Translations under genes and position numbers: made by a program | Notes under the pieces: model-generated | Database searches by the model: none | What the model saw: only the letters and a program-made list of their open reading frames with translations | What the model was told of the DNA's origin: nothing | Shown here: one piece after another, positions 21,417 through 29,566 of the stretch | How positions within the stretch are numbered: position 1 is the stretch's first letter | How the letters are laid out: the number at the start of each line of letters is the position of its first letter | DNA from: Sinohyriopsis cumingii | Lineage: Eukaryota > Mollusca > Bivalvia > Unionida > Unionidae | Length of the DNA: 64,000 bases | Direction: 5' to 3' | Assembly: GCA_028554795.2 (NCBI GenBank) | Contig: CM068835.1 | Location: 59,615,719-59,679,718, forward strand

Positions 21417-22830
21417 TTACATACAGATTTATTACAAGCTCTTCTTCACGTATGTCAATCAAGCGATTAAGGTGGTCTGTGAGTTTAAAATTGATTCGTG
21501 TTAACATATTATTGTGACACCGCAGATACACGGGATTACTTGGTTCTTGCACGATTAAATTTCCAGGGGGAACTTGTGGTGTGAACGTGTATAGGATGTA
21601 TCCTTGTTGAGCTTGATTTGATCTTCCGAGATCTATTTGATAGCTGCCATCGATTACGTCACAAACCAGATTGACCGCGACCGTCGGTGTTATATTAACG
21701 ATCCGCGGGGATACGTGTCTTCCGCCGCCATGTGGATCATTATCATATCTGAGAACGGTTGGAGGTGGTGCTAGTTTTTTCCACGCATCGAGTATTTTAG
21801 GGAAGTTTTCGTCGATAAGATCGTTTAATAATTTTACTAGTTCTCCAGCATCAATCCCCGGTATTACAAATGTTGGTAATTGTTGTTTAGTTATTTTGTA
21901 ATGATTGAGAAACCATGGTCCAGCTTTATAATTATCAATAATTTCATCACCGTGTCTAACCATGTTCACAATGATAGTTTTATTAACGTATCTAATATCT
22001 GATATGACCTGATTTAGATGTTTTATCGTCTCAATGATTTTTTGTTTTACGTCATCGCTGTAGCTATCAGTAAAGAAATTTCGTAGTTTGTTGATTGATT
22101 GTTTAAATTCAAAATTAACAGGATCAGAATATGATTTAATAAATTCTTCATCTACGAGTGGATATACTCTAGCACCTGAATGAACATTACGTACATTATT
22201 TATTATTTTAGGAACGTCACCATCAGGAGTAATTGTAAACACGGAAAGACCACCGGTCTGGATCCATGGATATTTACCTCTATATTCAGGAACTGTCATA
22301 AATTTCCTTTCATCTGTGATAAAATCACCCCTCGTTGGTTCTGGTGGTCCTTCATACACCGGGGGAATTTCAGGCCATCCTAGCACGGATCTGATTGAAG
22401 ATTGATAAATATCAACGGCATAATCAGGCGAGTTTATTTCAATCGTCGAGGACAACGTCGGCTCATGAACGTTTATTGATATTTTTGATTCTTTTCCCGT
22501 TATTGATTTTATTCTACGCGCAAATTCCTCACTGATCTCTTCAATCTGGTAACTGCCGGTTGGTATTCCAACAACAACCCAGTCAGGTGTTCCATCGGGT
22601 TTGTTCTTGTTAGTAAATACAAGCGAATTATTTGCTGGTGTATCATGAAATGATTTTGATCTGATATTTGGCCAGCTGTAATATACTCGTAATTGCGCTA
22701 GTGCTATTTCTTTTACTGGAATTGCAATAGGAAAATTAACACTAAATTCAGGATTAATTGAACTTACCGAGATCATCGTTATCTTTGGCGGAGTTGTGTT
22801 GGTCACGATCTGCTGGAGTAATTCTGTCAT
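21409..22830 (-). CDS. penton-like minor capsid protein with internal insertion
   Basis: 473 aa from the MTELLQQ start (an ATG at 22866 would add 12 residues). The N-terminal part (VKEIALAQLRVYYSWPNI, IPTGSYQIEEISEEFARRI) and the C-terminal part (DGSYQIDLG, PPGNLIVQEPSNPVYLRCH, INFKLTDHLNRLIDIREEELVINL) are the conserved ends of Polinton/adintovirus pentons (single jelly roll). Between them about 230 residues (roughly 165-395) have no counterpart in the element 2 penton and include a helical stretch and an APPP segment. Family role: forms the capsid vertices. The gene overlaps the 3' end of the upstream membrane-protein gene. Confidence 0.85.
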   Translation of the reverse strand: MTELLQQIVTNTTPPKITMISVSSINPEFSVNFPIAIPVKEIALAQLRVYYSWPNIRSKSFHDTPANNSLVFTNKNKPDGTPDWVVVGIPTGSYQIEEISEEFARRIKSITGKESKISINVHEPTLSSTIEINSPDYAVDIYQSSIRSVLGWPEIPPVYEGPPEPTRGDFITDERKFMTVPEYRGKYPWIQTGGLSVFTITPDGDVPKIINNVRNVHSGARVYPLVDEEFIKSYSDPVNFEFKQSINKLRNFFTDSYSDDVKQKIIETIKHLNQVISDIRYVNKTIIVNMVRHGDEIIDNYKAGPWFLNHYKITKQQLPTFVIPGIDAGELVKLLNDLIDENFPKILDAWKKLAPPPTVLRYDNDPHGGGRHVSPRIVNITPTVAVNLVCDVIDGSYQIDLGRSNQAQQGYILYTFTPQVPPGNLIVQEPSNPVYLRCHNNMLTRINFKLTDHLNRLIDIREEELVINLYVKS

Positions 22831-23284
22831 TATTGATACTTGTATCTTTAATACCGATACCTTCATCGTATATTTTGGTCATCATTGAAAATTCGAAATC
22901 AGATATAATTCCATCACTGAGACTCGCTGATAACAACGAGGATAATTTCGAGTATGCTACCGTCGCTGTATGTAATTTTATTTTGTAATCGGATAATTTT
23001 TCGTTCGTACAAGTACATATTTTTTTTGTGATGATACCAAGCACACCTGCAATAGTTGTTGCTGCTGAAATACAGATAGTTACAGCTACTGGTGCCATCG
23101 TTGTCAACGCTGATAATATTACACCGGTTCCAGCAACAACAGCGGATACTGAATAAACAATCACATCAACGATAACCAATCGTCGTCGATATTTTTTTAC
23201 TTTTACTGTATATTGATCGACTTGATCTTTTAGCGCCGCCTGCCATTCACGCGCTTGATTGTATCTGTATTGTGCACCGTCCAT
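22754..23284 (-). CDS. structural membrane protein with hydrophobic hairpin
   Basis: 176 aa. The N-terminus is basic and helical (KVKKYRRRL). It is followed by two hydrophobic segments (about residues 37-90: IVDVIVYSVSAVVAGTGVIL and a second Ala/Val-rich one) and a conserved soluble tail with SASLSDGIISDFEFSMM. That tail matches a motif usually found near the fibre genes of Polintons (SDGxISDEEF). The 3' end overlaps the penton gene. The ATG abuts aaaaatatat. Its role in the virion is not known. Confidence 0.72.
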   Translation of the reverse strand: MDGAQYRYNQAREWQAALKDQVDQYTVKVKKYRRRLVIVDVIVYSVSAVVAGTGVILSALTTMAPVAVTICISAATTIAGVLGIITKKICTCTNEKLSDYKIKLHTATVAYSKLSSLLSASLSDGIISDFEFSMMTKIYDEGIGIKDTSINNDRITPADRDQHNSAKDNDDLGKFN

Positions 23285-23292
23285 ATATATTT

Positions 23293-24204
23293 TTATGCAG
23301 TAACCAATTGAGGTGTTTCAGCTACAAATTCCAAACACCACCAGAAGGATGTTGCGGTTAATGTCCTATCAGCTGCTTCCAGCATAAATATTTCTTCGGT
23401 TCCGCTATTTAATACAACAGATACAACCCCGGAAAACCTGTCTGTGGAATGACGCCATGGAAACTTTGTAAATATTTCAAATTTTGCAGCACTGAACACG
23501 GACAACCTGTACACGCCAGTGACTGTTGCGGTATATTTGATAGTATTATTTTGTTTTGACCATGTTGCAAATCCCGATGATACCGTGCATACGATGTTTG
23601 TGATATGCCAGGGAGTTATTTCAGCTGGAATTTTAATCAGATTGGTTTTATTGATAATCTCAGGAATTCCCGCTACGATGTCTAGCTGTGTTCGTTTGAT
23701 CGTGTCTAGGTTACTTTTGATATCAACGAGTTTCATGTCAATGACGGAAGGAGTTCCAAAGAACTTATTTATGGCATCATCGGTTTTCTGAAAATTTCTT
23801 CGAAGCCTTGTAAAACCGGTTACGTGAACATCATATTCGGCCCGTAGCGTGGATAGTTTTCCATCCACGTCGTCGACGTATAGTTTGTTTGCGACGTCGT
23901 TGTCAGATTTTGGAGCTGTTACAGCTACTATTTTGTTCCCGTTCATGCTAAGTTCACCTGTCATCGTGTCACCGGTGTTTCTCACGCAATTAGCAACACT
24001 TTTTGCAATTTCATCTCTGATGGTTTTAAGTGACATACTTGAATCTCTGATTCTACCACCGTCAGTAAACACGGGAATATTATCCGTAACTGCACCAAGT
24101 ACTCGCCGGACTATATCATTCCATTTGATATTGCTGGTTTTTAGTTTACCATATCGATCTTGAAAAATAACAACTTCATCTGGGTCAACTCCAGCCAGGT
24201 TCAT
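23293..24204 (-). CDS. fibre-like protein, N-terminus cut by in-frame TAA
   Basis: 303 aa as an open frame. Residues ~75-110 read NTGDTMTGELSMNGNKI ... SDNDVANKLYVD, the collar repeat of tailed-phage tail fibres. A helical shaft follows, then a beta-rich C-terminal head (~200-303). A better start is the ATG at 24300 (MVDIYGR, abutted by ttattata), but an in-frame TAA at 24232-24234 (codon 23) separates it from the long frame. As it stands, translation would have to begin at 24204 and lose the usual capsid-anchoring N-terminus. It lies between the protease and membrane-protein genes; receptor binding is inferred from family position. Confidence 0.75.
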   Translation of the reverse strand: MNLAGVDPDEVVIFQDRYGKLKTSNIKWNDIVRRVLGAVTDNIPVFTDGGRIRDSSMSLKTIRDEIAKSVANCVRNTGDTMTGELSMNGNKIVAVTAPKSDNDVANKLYVDDVDGKLSTLRAEYDVHVTGFTRLRRNFQKTDDAINKFFGTPSVIDMKLVDIKSNLDTIKRTQLDIVAGIPEIINKTNLIKIPAEITPWHITNIVCTVSSGFATWSKQNNTIKYTATVTGVYRLSVFSAAKFEIFTKFPWRHSTDRFSGVVSVVLNSGTEEIFMLEAADRTLTATSFWWCLEFVAETPQLVTA

Positions 24205-24318
24205 GATATCAGCGAGGTCATCTTTAGTCGATTACTTTGACAGATCAACGTCGGATTTTATTTTCTTACTAGTAGAAGATCTTCCGTAAATGTCAACCAT
24301 TATAATAAGATCCGTTGT

Positions 24319-24798
24319 TTAAAATGCTTTACGCGCAACAAATCGGTTGCTTGTATAATCGTGCACGACTTTATGTGGCGGCTTGGATGATTTTGATATT
24401 GCGTCGAGTACATTAATTACTTCACGGCCGCATATTGGCGGATCTGTCATTGTTTGTGTAGGTAGCGTTGAATACCAAACTTTATAACCAGAGGTTGTTG
24501 CGTGAAGTGGTGCGACATACTTGATAAATTCAACAGGTGGAGCTAACCCGTACGAATCAAAATAAACAATTCCACGCGGATCAATCGCGTATGATACCCA
24601 ATGAGTACCAGGTCCGGAACGTTTGTCAAGATTAATAATACCTGTTTCAAGTTTGTTTGGTTGTTTCGGTAATTGATCTCGCATAAAAACACCTCTAAAG
24701 GCGGATATCTTTAATTTTTTAGCAGCATCAAGTAAATCAAAATTTGATGCTGGAACGTCTAACGAAATGATCCTGGAAGCCTTAGGCCTCTCCCCCAA
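24319..24798 (-). CDS. adenain-like cysteine protease
   Basis: About 160 aa. Adenovirus-protease-type motifs: SAFRGVFMRDQLP near the N-terminus, catalytic His in GPGTHWVSYAI, acidic residue in VYFDSYGLAPP, and catalytic Cys in PPICGREVINVL. No ATG exists at the natural N-terminus: the frame opens with TTG at 24798 and continues upstream without ATG into the 3' end of the pX-like gene, whose frame differs by one base across a run of seven A at 24829-24835. Either it is produced by frameshifting from that gene or the gene is damaged. Family role: processes core and capsid precursors. Confidence 0.82.
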   Translation of the reverse strand: MGERPKASRIISLDVPASNFDLLDAAKKLKISAFRGVFMRDQLPKQPNKLETGIINLDKRSGPGTHWVSYAIDPRGIVYFDSYGLAPPVEFIKYVAPLHATTSGYKVWYSTLPTQTMTDPPICGREVINVLDAISKSSKPPHKVVHDYTSNRFVARKAF

Positions 24799-24814
24799 CG
24801 AGATCCCGGTAATC

Positions 24815-25210
24815 TTAGACCGCGTCCCTTTTTTTGTATCCCCGCCCTGCTGCTTTCTTTAGTGCCATTCCAGCGGCTGTTCCAACAGCACCTAACGCGG
24901 CCGCTTTTGCTACGGCTGGAGCAGCAGCAGCTATTAACGCCGGAATAGCCGCAAGAAGTGGAAATATACCACCCGTTTTAACCATGTCTTTGATGGCGCT
25001 CGGGGAGAGATGGAATTGAACTCAAGTTTTTGATTCTAGGGCTTTATTGAAATGTTTAATCTGATTATTTGTCAACGATAATTTGTTTGGACCACCACTA
25101 ATATGATCTCGTTTTAGTGATATTTTAGTTCCGCATTTGTTGGCGGTTTTTGATTGAAGCTTTTTTACCTGACCCGGGGTCAGAGTAACATTAACATGAC
25201 TATACGACAT
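24815..25210 (-). pseudogene. pX-like core protein interrupted by in-frame TGA
   Basis: The first half (62 codons from the ATG at 25210) has two LTPGQV/LTNNQI-type repeats with basic residues, like the KLTxxQ repeats of Polinton pX-like proteins. A TGA at 25022-25024 stops it. The same frame then continues with LSPSAIKDM, a GGIFPLLAAIPALIAAA hydrophobic segment and a basic end, the usual pX tail. The two halves are thus one gene with a nonsense codon. It runs into the protease frame (see that entry). Family role: DNA-condensing core peptide, matured by the protease. Confidence 0.75.
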
Positions 25211-25244
25211 TTTTATATAAAATATATTTTTCTAAATAACACGA

Positions 25245-26690
25245 TTAAAGATTTTCCACCGGTGCATCAACGACCCTCATTCGACCACTACCACCTTCAA
25301 GTAACATGGCCTTGTCGCTAAGTATGACCGCGATCGCTCTGTAGGCACCGGGAACAACTGGTGGACCGGGTATATCAGGAGGAGGGTTAGTAACATGAGC
25401 TCGAAAGTGTATATCAACAACAGATTGTTTGGATAAATCAAGATGTTCTAGTGAAAAATAATAAATCGGATATAGACCTGTAAAATCTAGTTGTGATATT
25501 TGCAACCCGGTATCTATATTTTGATCACGTCCCATGAATGACATTAAACGATGATATGCGCGCGCTACATGATTTTGATCAAAATTTAGTTGTATATCCT
25601 CGGCTGGTTCTTGATGTCCATTTATCCGTAAGGAAACTTCATTAACTCCAAGGTTGTCAAATATCATATGTGAACGTTGTTGATTATTCGTCCGAGCATT
25701 ATCTTGTAGTGCAATAAAAATATGTCGTGGTGCAGAAACACCCTGTTGTGATGCTATATGCCATGTAAATAAACCATTAATATTGCTTTGAGCAGCATCT
25801 GTGGTTACTGTTAACCATGATAGCAATGATTTACCGCCTTGATCCATAAAAGATAGTAATTTTTGTTCCTCAGTAATAGATGGAGTCATTACTGGCATCC
25901 ACAATGAAAGTTTTGATATATTTACTTTACCCTCGGCAACACCAGCACCTCGCCAGATTGCATCATTATCATTACCTTTTCTTACGAGCACAATTGTGTG
26001 TTTAGCTCCAAAGATGACTTTTCTAACATTTCTGCAAAATCCAAAGATGTGAGATAATGGAATTGCACACGAAAAATTTCTATTATCTCCCGACAGCGCT
26101 GATCGGCGTGTTGCAAATCCTAGGTTGTAAGTCGCATTAACGCTTCCTACAATATCAAAAGCAGCACCTGGTCTGTCTGCGTGTTCAAAATCAACTGGTT
26201 GTGGATCAGATGCAGTACCTACTGGTGTTCGTATTTTAGTATACTGAACATGATCAGTGTTGTCAGTAATATCCTTAGCAAACATCATTGTTGGACCAGC
26301 TGATCTTGTAAAGTCGTCAGAATATCTCGCCAGACCAATTATTGTTGTAGCAACATCAACATCCTTCTGAACTGATTCAATATTTTTTCCATCAATCATG
26401 TATGTGGCGCTATCAAACAACGCCATAATCCCGTTGTTGACAAAACCAACACGTAAATTAGCAGCATATGGCGTATTAGCTACAACATTCGTTACAAGTC
26501 TACCTTCTACTTCAATAAACGCCTCAGCGGGCAAGAAATATCTACTTGTATCATGAACCTGTAATTCGATTCTCCCCTGATGATTTGGTATTCTTGCGTC
26601 ATAAGAATAAAATTGATAATCACGTACCGACTCGTACTTAAGGACAGGTGCCTCCATATCAAATGCTGGGTCTGATTCGCGCCTGAACAT
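25245..26690 (-). CDS. major capsid protein (double jelly roll)
   Basis: About 481 aa from MFRRESDP; an ATG six codons upstream (26708) is less likely because tataataaaa directly abuts the 26690 start. Features shared with Polinton hexon-like proteins are the N-terminal RDYQFYSYDARI, a RYFLPAEAFIEVEGRL strand, LFDSATYMIDGK, PLSHIFGFC, and the C-terminal TGLYPIYYFSLEHLD ... VVDIHFR. Family role: pseudo-hexameric capsomer of an icosahedral shell. It is quite divergent from the element 2 capsid protein, supporting different lineages. The frame is intact. Confidence 0.88.
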   Translation of the reverse strand: MFRRESDPAFDMEAPVLKYESVRDYQFYSYDARIPNHQGRIELQVHDTSRYFLPAEAFIEVEGRLVTNVVANTPYAANLRVGFVNNGIMALFDSATYMIDGKNIESVQKDVDVATTIIGLARYSDDFTRSAGPTMMFAKDITDNTDHVQYTKIRTPVGTASDPQPVDFEHADRPGAAFDIVGSVNATYNLGFATRRSALSGDNRNFSCAIPLSHIFGFCRNVRKVIFGAKHTIVLVRKGNDNDAIWRGAGVAEGKVNISKLSLWMPVMTPSITEEQKLLSFMDQGGKSLLSWLTVTTDAAQSNINGLFTWHIASQQGVSAPRHIFIALQDNARTNNQQRSHMIFDNLGVNEVSLRINGHQEPAEDIQLNFDQNHVARAYHRLMSFMGRDQNIDTGLQISQLDFTGLYPIYYFSLEHLDLSKQSVVDIHFRAHVTNPPPDIPGPPVVPGAYRAIAVILSDKAMLLEGGSGRMRVVDAPVENL

Positions 26691-26723
26691 TTTTATTATA
26701 GTTACCATTTTTCCAAATGATGA

Positions 26724-27158
26724 TCATCGTCGACGAAGACCGCTTCCTGCTATTAAATTTGCTGTTATATTTTTTTCTGCTTCTTCAGATATCGCCGCTA
26801 GTTTTTGATTTGCAGCCTGATTTATTATTTTACTGACATCTGCAGGCATCACCTCAGTACTTGCCAGTTTCACCGGTGGTTGTTGTTTTCGTCGCAATAA
26901 TCGTGATAATCTTTCTTTGATCGCCGAGAACGCCTTACCAGCAACATTGACAATTGCACCAGGAGCTTTATCACGAACAATATCAATAGCCTTCATCGAT
27001 AATTGTTTTGCAACAGGTGCTACTTTTGGAGCTATCCTCGTGAATAATCCCCGAATGACATCACCAAGTCCATCTCCGTAAATTGCTTCATAGATTGGTA
27101 ATCGTGAGTTTACCGCTCTAACCTGTGTGGGTTTACGATGATTATCATGCACAATCAT
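26724..27158 (-). CDS. pVI-like minor capsid protein
   Basis: 144 aa. GDGLGDVIRGLFTRIAP at ~residues 29-45 matches the GHGLGDMLKSAFRSVAP of the element 2 protein at 43421. Both are amphipathic regions typical of the Polinton pVI-like protein. A basic middle (RLSRLLRRKQQ) and a C-terminal GSGLRRR follow. In adenovirus the related protein is a membrane-lytic capsid component and protease cofactor; a similar role is inference. It is directly upstream of the major capsid gene, as is usual. Confidence 0.75.
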   Translation of the reverse strand: MIVHDNHRKPTQVRAVNSRLPIYEAIYGDGLGDVIRGLFTRIAPKVAPVAKQLSMKAIDIVRDKAPGAIVNVAGKAFSAIKERLSRLLRRKQQPPVKLASTEVMPADVSKIINQAANQKLAAISEEAEKNITANLIAGSGLRRR

Positions 27159-27186
27159 CTTATTTTATTTACCATTTATCTAACAA

Positions 27187-28329
27187 CTAGTCATCAACGA
27201 GCTCATCAATAAGTTCTCGGTAAACGCCGATATCCATGATACCACCTTGAAATAGTCGCCGACAAATATCAGCTGCTTCATTGGTTATTTCTGGTGAATT
27301 ATTTCCAGCTCGTTTTCCTCCTATGAGAACTTCTAACCGTGATACGTCATTGATGATATTATCTGGACATAAACCAGATCCTGTTTTAGGTTCATCTTGG
27401 GGTGGTGGTTGCATTACCGGAGTAGGTACTTCAGTGGTGTCCGGGGGTGAGTCACCTTCTCGAAATCCATGTGGTGAACCTGTCGGTGTAAATGTCATTT
27501 TCGGTGCAGAAATTTTCTTCGAGAAGGGTGATTTAAGTGACTCTTTAGCCTTTTTAATTTTCGACATCAACCTTTGCTGTGGCGAAGAAGATTGTTGTTG
27601 TTGTTCTATTTGTTGCAGAGGTGGAGGAAGCTGATACTGGAAGGACTCTCCTTGTTTTGGTTGTTCCCGTCTCCCTCTAAGTCTTTCTACTTCTTCTTTA
27701 AGTCTTTTAAATTCTTGACCTCTAGCTTGTTTTCTGTTGTAATATACGCGATATATCCATTTAATGAAATTATCATCATTTGTTTTTTCATGACCGGGTT
27801 TTAAAAAATTAGATTTATTAGATATATTTTTTGATATCATCTCAGGTAATCTCTCTCTTTCAGTGTTTCTAATTTCCTCAACAACTCCTTCGTTAAATCT
27901 TGCAATTAATCTTAAGCTTTCTTCTGCTGATTTGGGTTCAGATGCAAGTTTTTTTCTCACATCGGCGACTTCGGTACGAAGTTCTTCAATGCCTTCAAGT
28001 ATTTCCTCACCAACAGGTGGAGGCTGAGCCGCAGCTATTTTCCCGGCTATGCCAGTTGGAAGATCTCGTAAAATCTCCCTCGCCTGTTTAGTTCTTCTTG
28101 CTATTTTTTTTGATACCGGAAGAAGATCTTCTTTGATGACAGTTGTAACTTGTTCAGTAGCCGCAGTGACGGGCTTAAACAGTTTTTTAGTGTCCTCTTC
28201 ATACTCAACTTTTGCTTCTTGCTGCGCTTGCAGATTTTTTCTAAATGAGTCTCTGACAGGAAGAAATTTTTTAATTGTTTCTAATCGTTCTCGTGCTGTT
28301 CTTGCAGTATGAGATTCTGGATGTACCAT
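27187..28329 (-). CDS. PY-like virion protein, coiled coil
   Basis: 380 aa. Long helical/coiled-coil stretches (about residues 100-230), a Gln/Pro-rich middle (LPPPLQQIEQQQQ) and a C-terminal module SRLEVLIGGKRAGNNSPEI ... ICRRLFQGGIMD. That module corresponds to the conserved end of Polinton PY proteins. The ATG abuts ttataataaaa. Exact function is unknown; its place at the head of the capsid block suggests a structural or assembly role. Confidence 0.7.
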   Translation of the reverse strand: MVHPESHTARTARERLETIKKFLPVRDSFRKNLQAQQEAKVEYEEDTKKLFKPVTAATEQVTTVIKEDLLPVSKKIARRTKQAREILRDLPTGIAGKIAAAQPPPVGEEILEGIEELRTEVADVRKKLASEPKSAEESLRLIARFNEGVVEEIRNTERERLPEMISKNISNKSNFLKPGHEKTNDDNFIKWIYRVYYNRKQARGQEFKRLKEEVERLRGRREQPKQGESFQYQLPPPLQQIEQQQQSSSPQQRLMSKIKKAKESLKSPFSKKISAPKMTFTPTGSPHGFREGDSPPDTTEVPTPVMQPPPQDEPKTGSGLCPDNIINDVSRLEVLIGGKRAGNNSPEITNEAADICRRLFQGGIMDIGVYRELIDELVDD

Positions 28330-28407
28330 TTTTATTATAACATAATAATTTAATTAATATCAGCAAAAGAGGAATACAGAAGTTTGATGATATATTATAA
28401 ACACAGA

Positions 28408-28695
28408 AAAGAACATAAATCCAAAAATAGAAAAACCACCATCAGAACTTGAATATTACTTGAAACATAGAACAAATTCCGAAGATTCAGATGAAGATGA
28501 AACAGATGAAGATTCCCATGATTCAGATGATGATTCCCAATATTGATAGCAGCAGAGAGGGGCGTCTACGGTTCTGTTTGGGACAAACAATAATCGTAGA
28601 CGTGGTAATTGACCTCTATGAGTGGTCACTATTTTTTTTGGTAAAACACAAGGGTGACCATTCCCCTAAGTGGTCTGTTCACCCTCTCTGCTGCT
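28408..28695 (-). repeat. right terminal inverted repeat of element 1
   Basis: The inverse of 11208-11494. It includes the T-foldable outer 148 bp (28548-28695) and, on the plus strand at about 28411-28550, an orphan copy of the last 46 codons of the left-end zinc-protein gene with its TGA stop. Confidence 0.92.
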
Positions 28696-28735
28696 CATAT
28701 TGATATTATCATTAACATCAACTTAAGTCATTATT
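28696..28735. other. 40-bp host spacer between the two elements
   Basis: Contains the CATAT target duplication of element 1 (28696-28700) and the ATTATT duplication of element 2 (28730-28735). It is the only host sequence between two giant insertions. Confidence 0.85.
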
Positions 28736-29100
28736 AGTAGTGAAGGTGGTCGGATTAGCGACAATGGGAATTAGCATTACAGAGACCCCTGGGTCCGATT
28801 AGCGACAAGGGAAATTTAACATGGAGAAAAATCGTGGGTCCGATTAGCGACAAGGGAAATTAACATGGAGAAAAAAATATCGTGGGTCTGTCTAGCGACA
28901 AGGGAAATTTAACATGGAGAAAAAAAAATCGTGGGTCCGATTAGCGACAAGGGAAATTAACATGGAGAAAAAATCTTGGGTCTGATTAGCGTCAAGGGAA
29001 ATGGAACATGGGATTTTTTTTTTTTTTTTAAAAAGGGGTAGGCAATGGAAAGGCTATCTCTTTTCGAGATATATGGCTGGCCCTGAAAAGGGCCTTTGGT
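28736..29100 (+). repeat. left terminal inverted repeat of element 2, iterons
   Basis: Matches 48688-49052 in inverse orientation. It contains six tandem units built on GTCCGATTAGCGACAAGGG (starts near 28747, 28791, 28836, 28884, 28932 and 28978; spacing 44-48 bp), each followed by AT-rich aacatggagaaaaa. The inner end carries a histone-like stem-loop on the minus strand. Confidence 0.95.
29079..29094 (-). terminator. histone-type 3' stem-loop (minus strand)
   Basis: Read on the minus strand: ACCAAAGG, stem-loop GGCCCT-TTTC-AGGGCC, then AGCCA and, about 14 nt on, CGAAAAGAGAT. This follows the metazoan histone mRNA pattern of stem-loop plus purine-rich U7-binding element. It lies 22 bp beyond the stop of the 76-aa minus-strand gene. 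Confidence 0.75.
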
Positions 29101-29116
29101 TTATGTTAATATGCCC

Positions 29117-29347
29117 TTAACATAAAGGGCATTTGCGACATCTTCTTGTCTTCAAACTTCGTCTTACAGCAGGGCCATACATCAGAGTCCTCTTGAGGCA
29201 ACCTTGTCTCTCTATATAGACTCTTCTTATCCACAAACTGCTGCTGGTCCTGTGGACAACGGTCCACTTGGATCGGACATACATGAGCATGTCCGTCCTG
29301 AACATCATTGTTGACACAAGGGTTGAAAATTCAACGTCGGTCCACAT
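29117..29347 (-). CDS. small basic accessory protein, 76 aa
   Basis: Not recognised. Rich in Arg/Lys and Cys towards the C-terminus (RRSLKTRRCRKCPLC). A minus-strand TATA box (TATAAATA, about 29392-29399) lies 45-50 bp before the ATG and a histone-like stem-loop follows the stop, so it has a complete-looking transcription unit despite its small size. It is the only leftward gene of the left accessory cluster. Confidence 0.55.
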   Translation of the reverse strand: MWTDVEFSTLVSTMMFRTDMLMYVRSKWTVVHRTSSSLWIRRVYIERQGCLKRTLMYGPAVRRSLKTRRCRKCPLC

Positions 29348-29566
29348 GTTGAGGCTCCGAGAATAGGTGAATCAATGCAGTGAACTGCGCTTATTTATAG
29401 GGACAGAAAGGATTGAAACGGATTGAGTTCATTCACCAATCCGAACACGCGTTACAGAATTCAGTCAGCCCGCATCCAATCCGAAGAGAGCAGTCTGTGA
29501 CGTCACGTAGTCAATATAGATTCGCTAGCGCTTGTGTGCAGTCAATCTATGCGACAGTGATTCAAC
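29348..29566. promoter_or_regulatory. divergent promoter with perfect CRE palindrome
   Basis: The 219 bp between divergent accessory genes holds a leftward TATAAATA (29392-29399) and the CREB/ATF palindrome TGACGTCA at 29498-29505. The latter is followed by aatataga about 55 bp before the rightward ATG. Binding of host factors is inferred from sequence only. Confidence 0.5.

Larger units (their letters stand above)
11208..28695. mobile_element. complete Polinton/Maverick-like element 1
   Basis: A 17.5-kb element bounded by ~287-bp terminal inverted repeats starting AGCAGCAGAG, flanked by the 5-bp direct repeat CATAT (11203-11207 and 28696-28700). It encodes the Polinton hallmark set: RVE integrase, PolB-like polymerase, A32-type ATPase, adenain-like protease, major capsid and penton. 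Early-type replication/integration genes fill the left half and minus-strand virion genes the right half, meeting at a non-coding repeat-rich centre (18.2-21.4 kb). Departures from the usual Polinton are the polymerase-helicase-HNH fusion, the PLA2 gene, a fibre with phage-tail-like repeats, a homing-type HNH gene and ATG-adjacent AT motifs. Four small lesions affect otherwise intact genes, implying a fairly young insertion. Confidence 0.93.

Noticed and set aside
27281-28312. Plus-strand open frames opposite the PY-like and other minus-strand virion genes
   Set aside because: They are shadows of the recognised minus-strand genes, with no family features.
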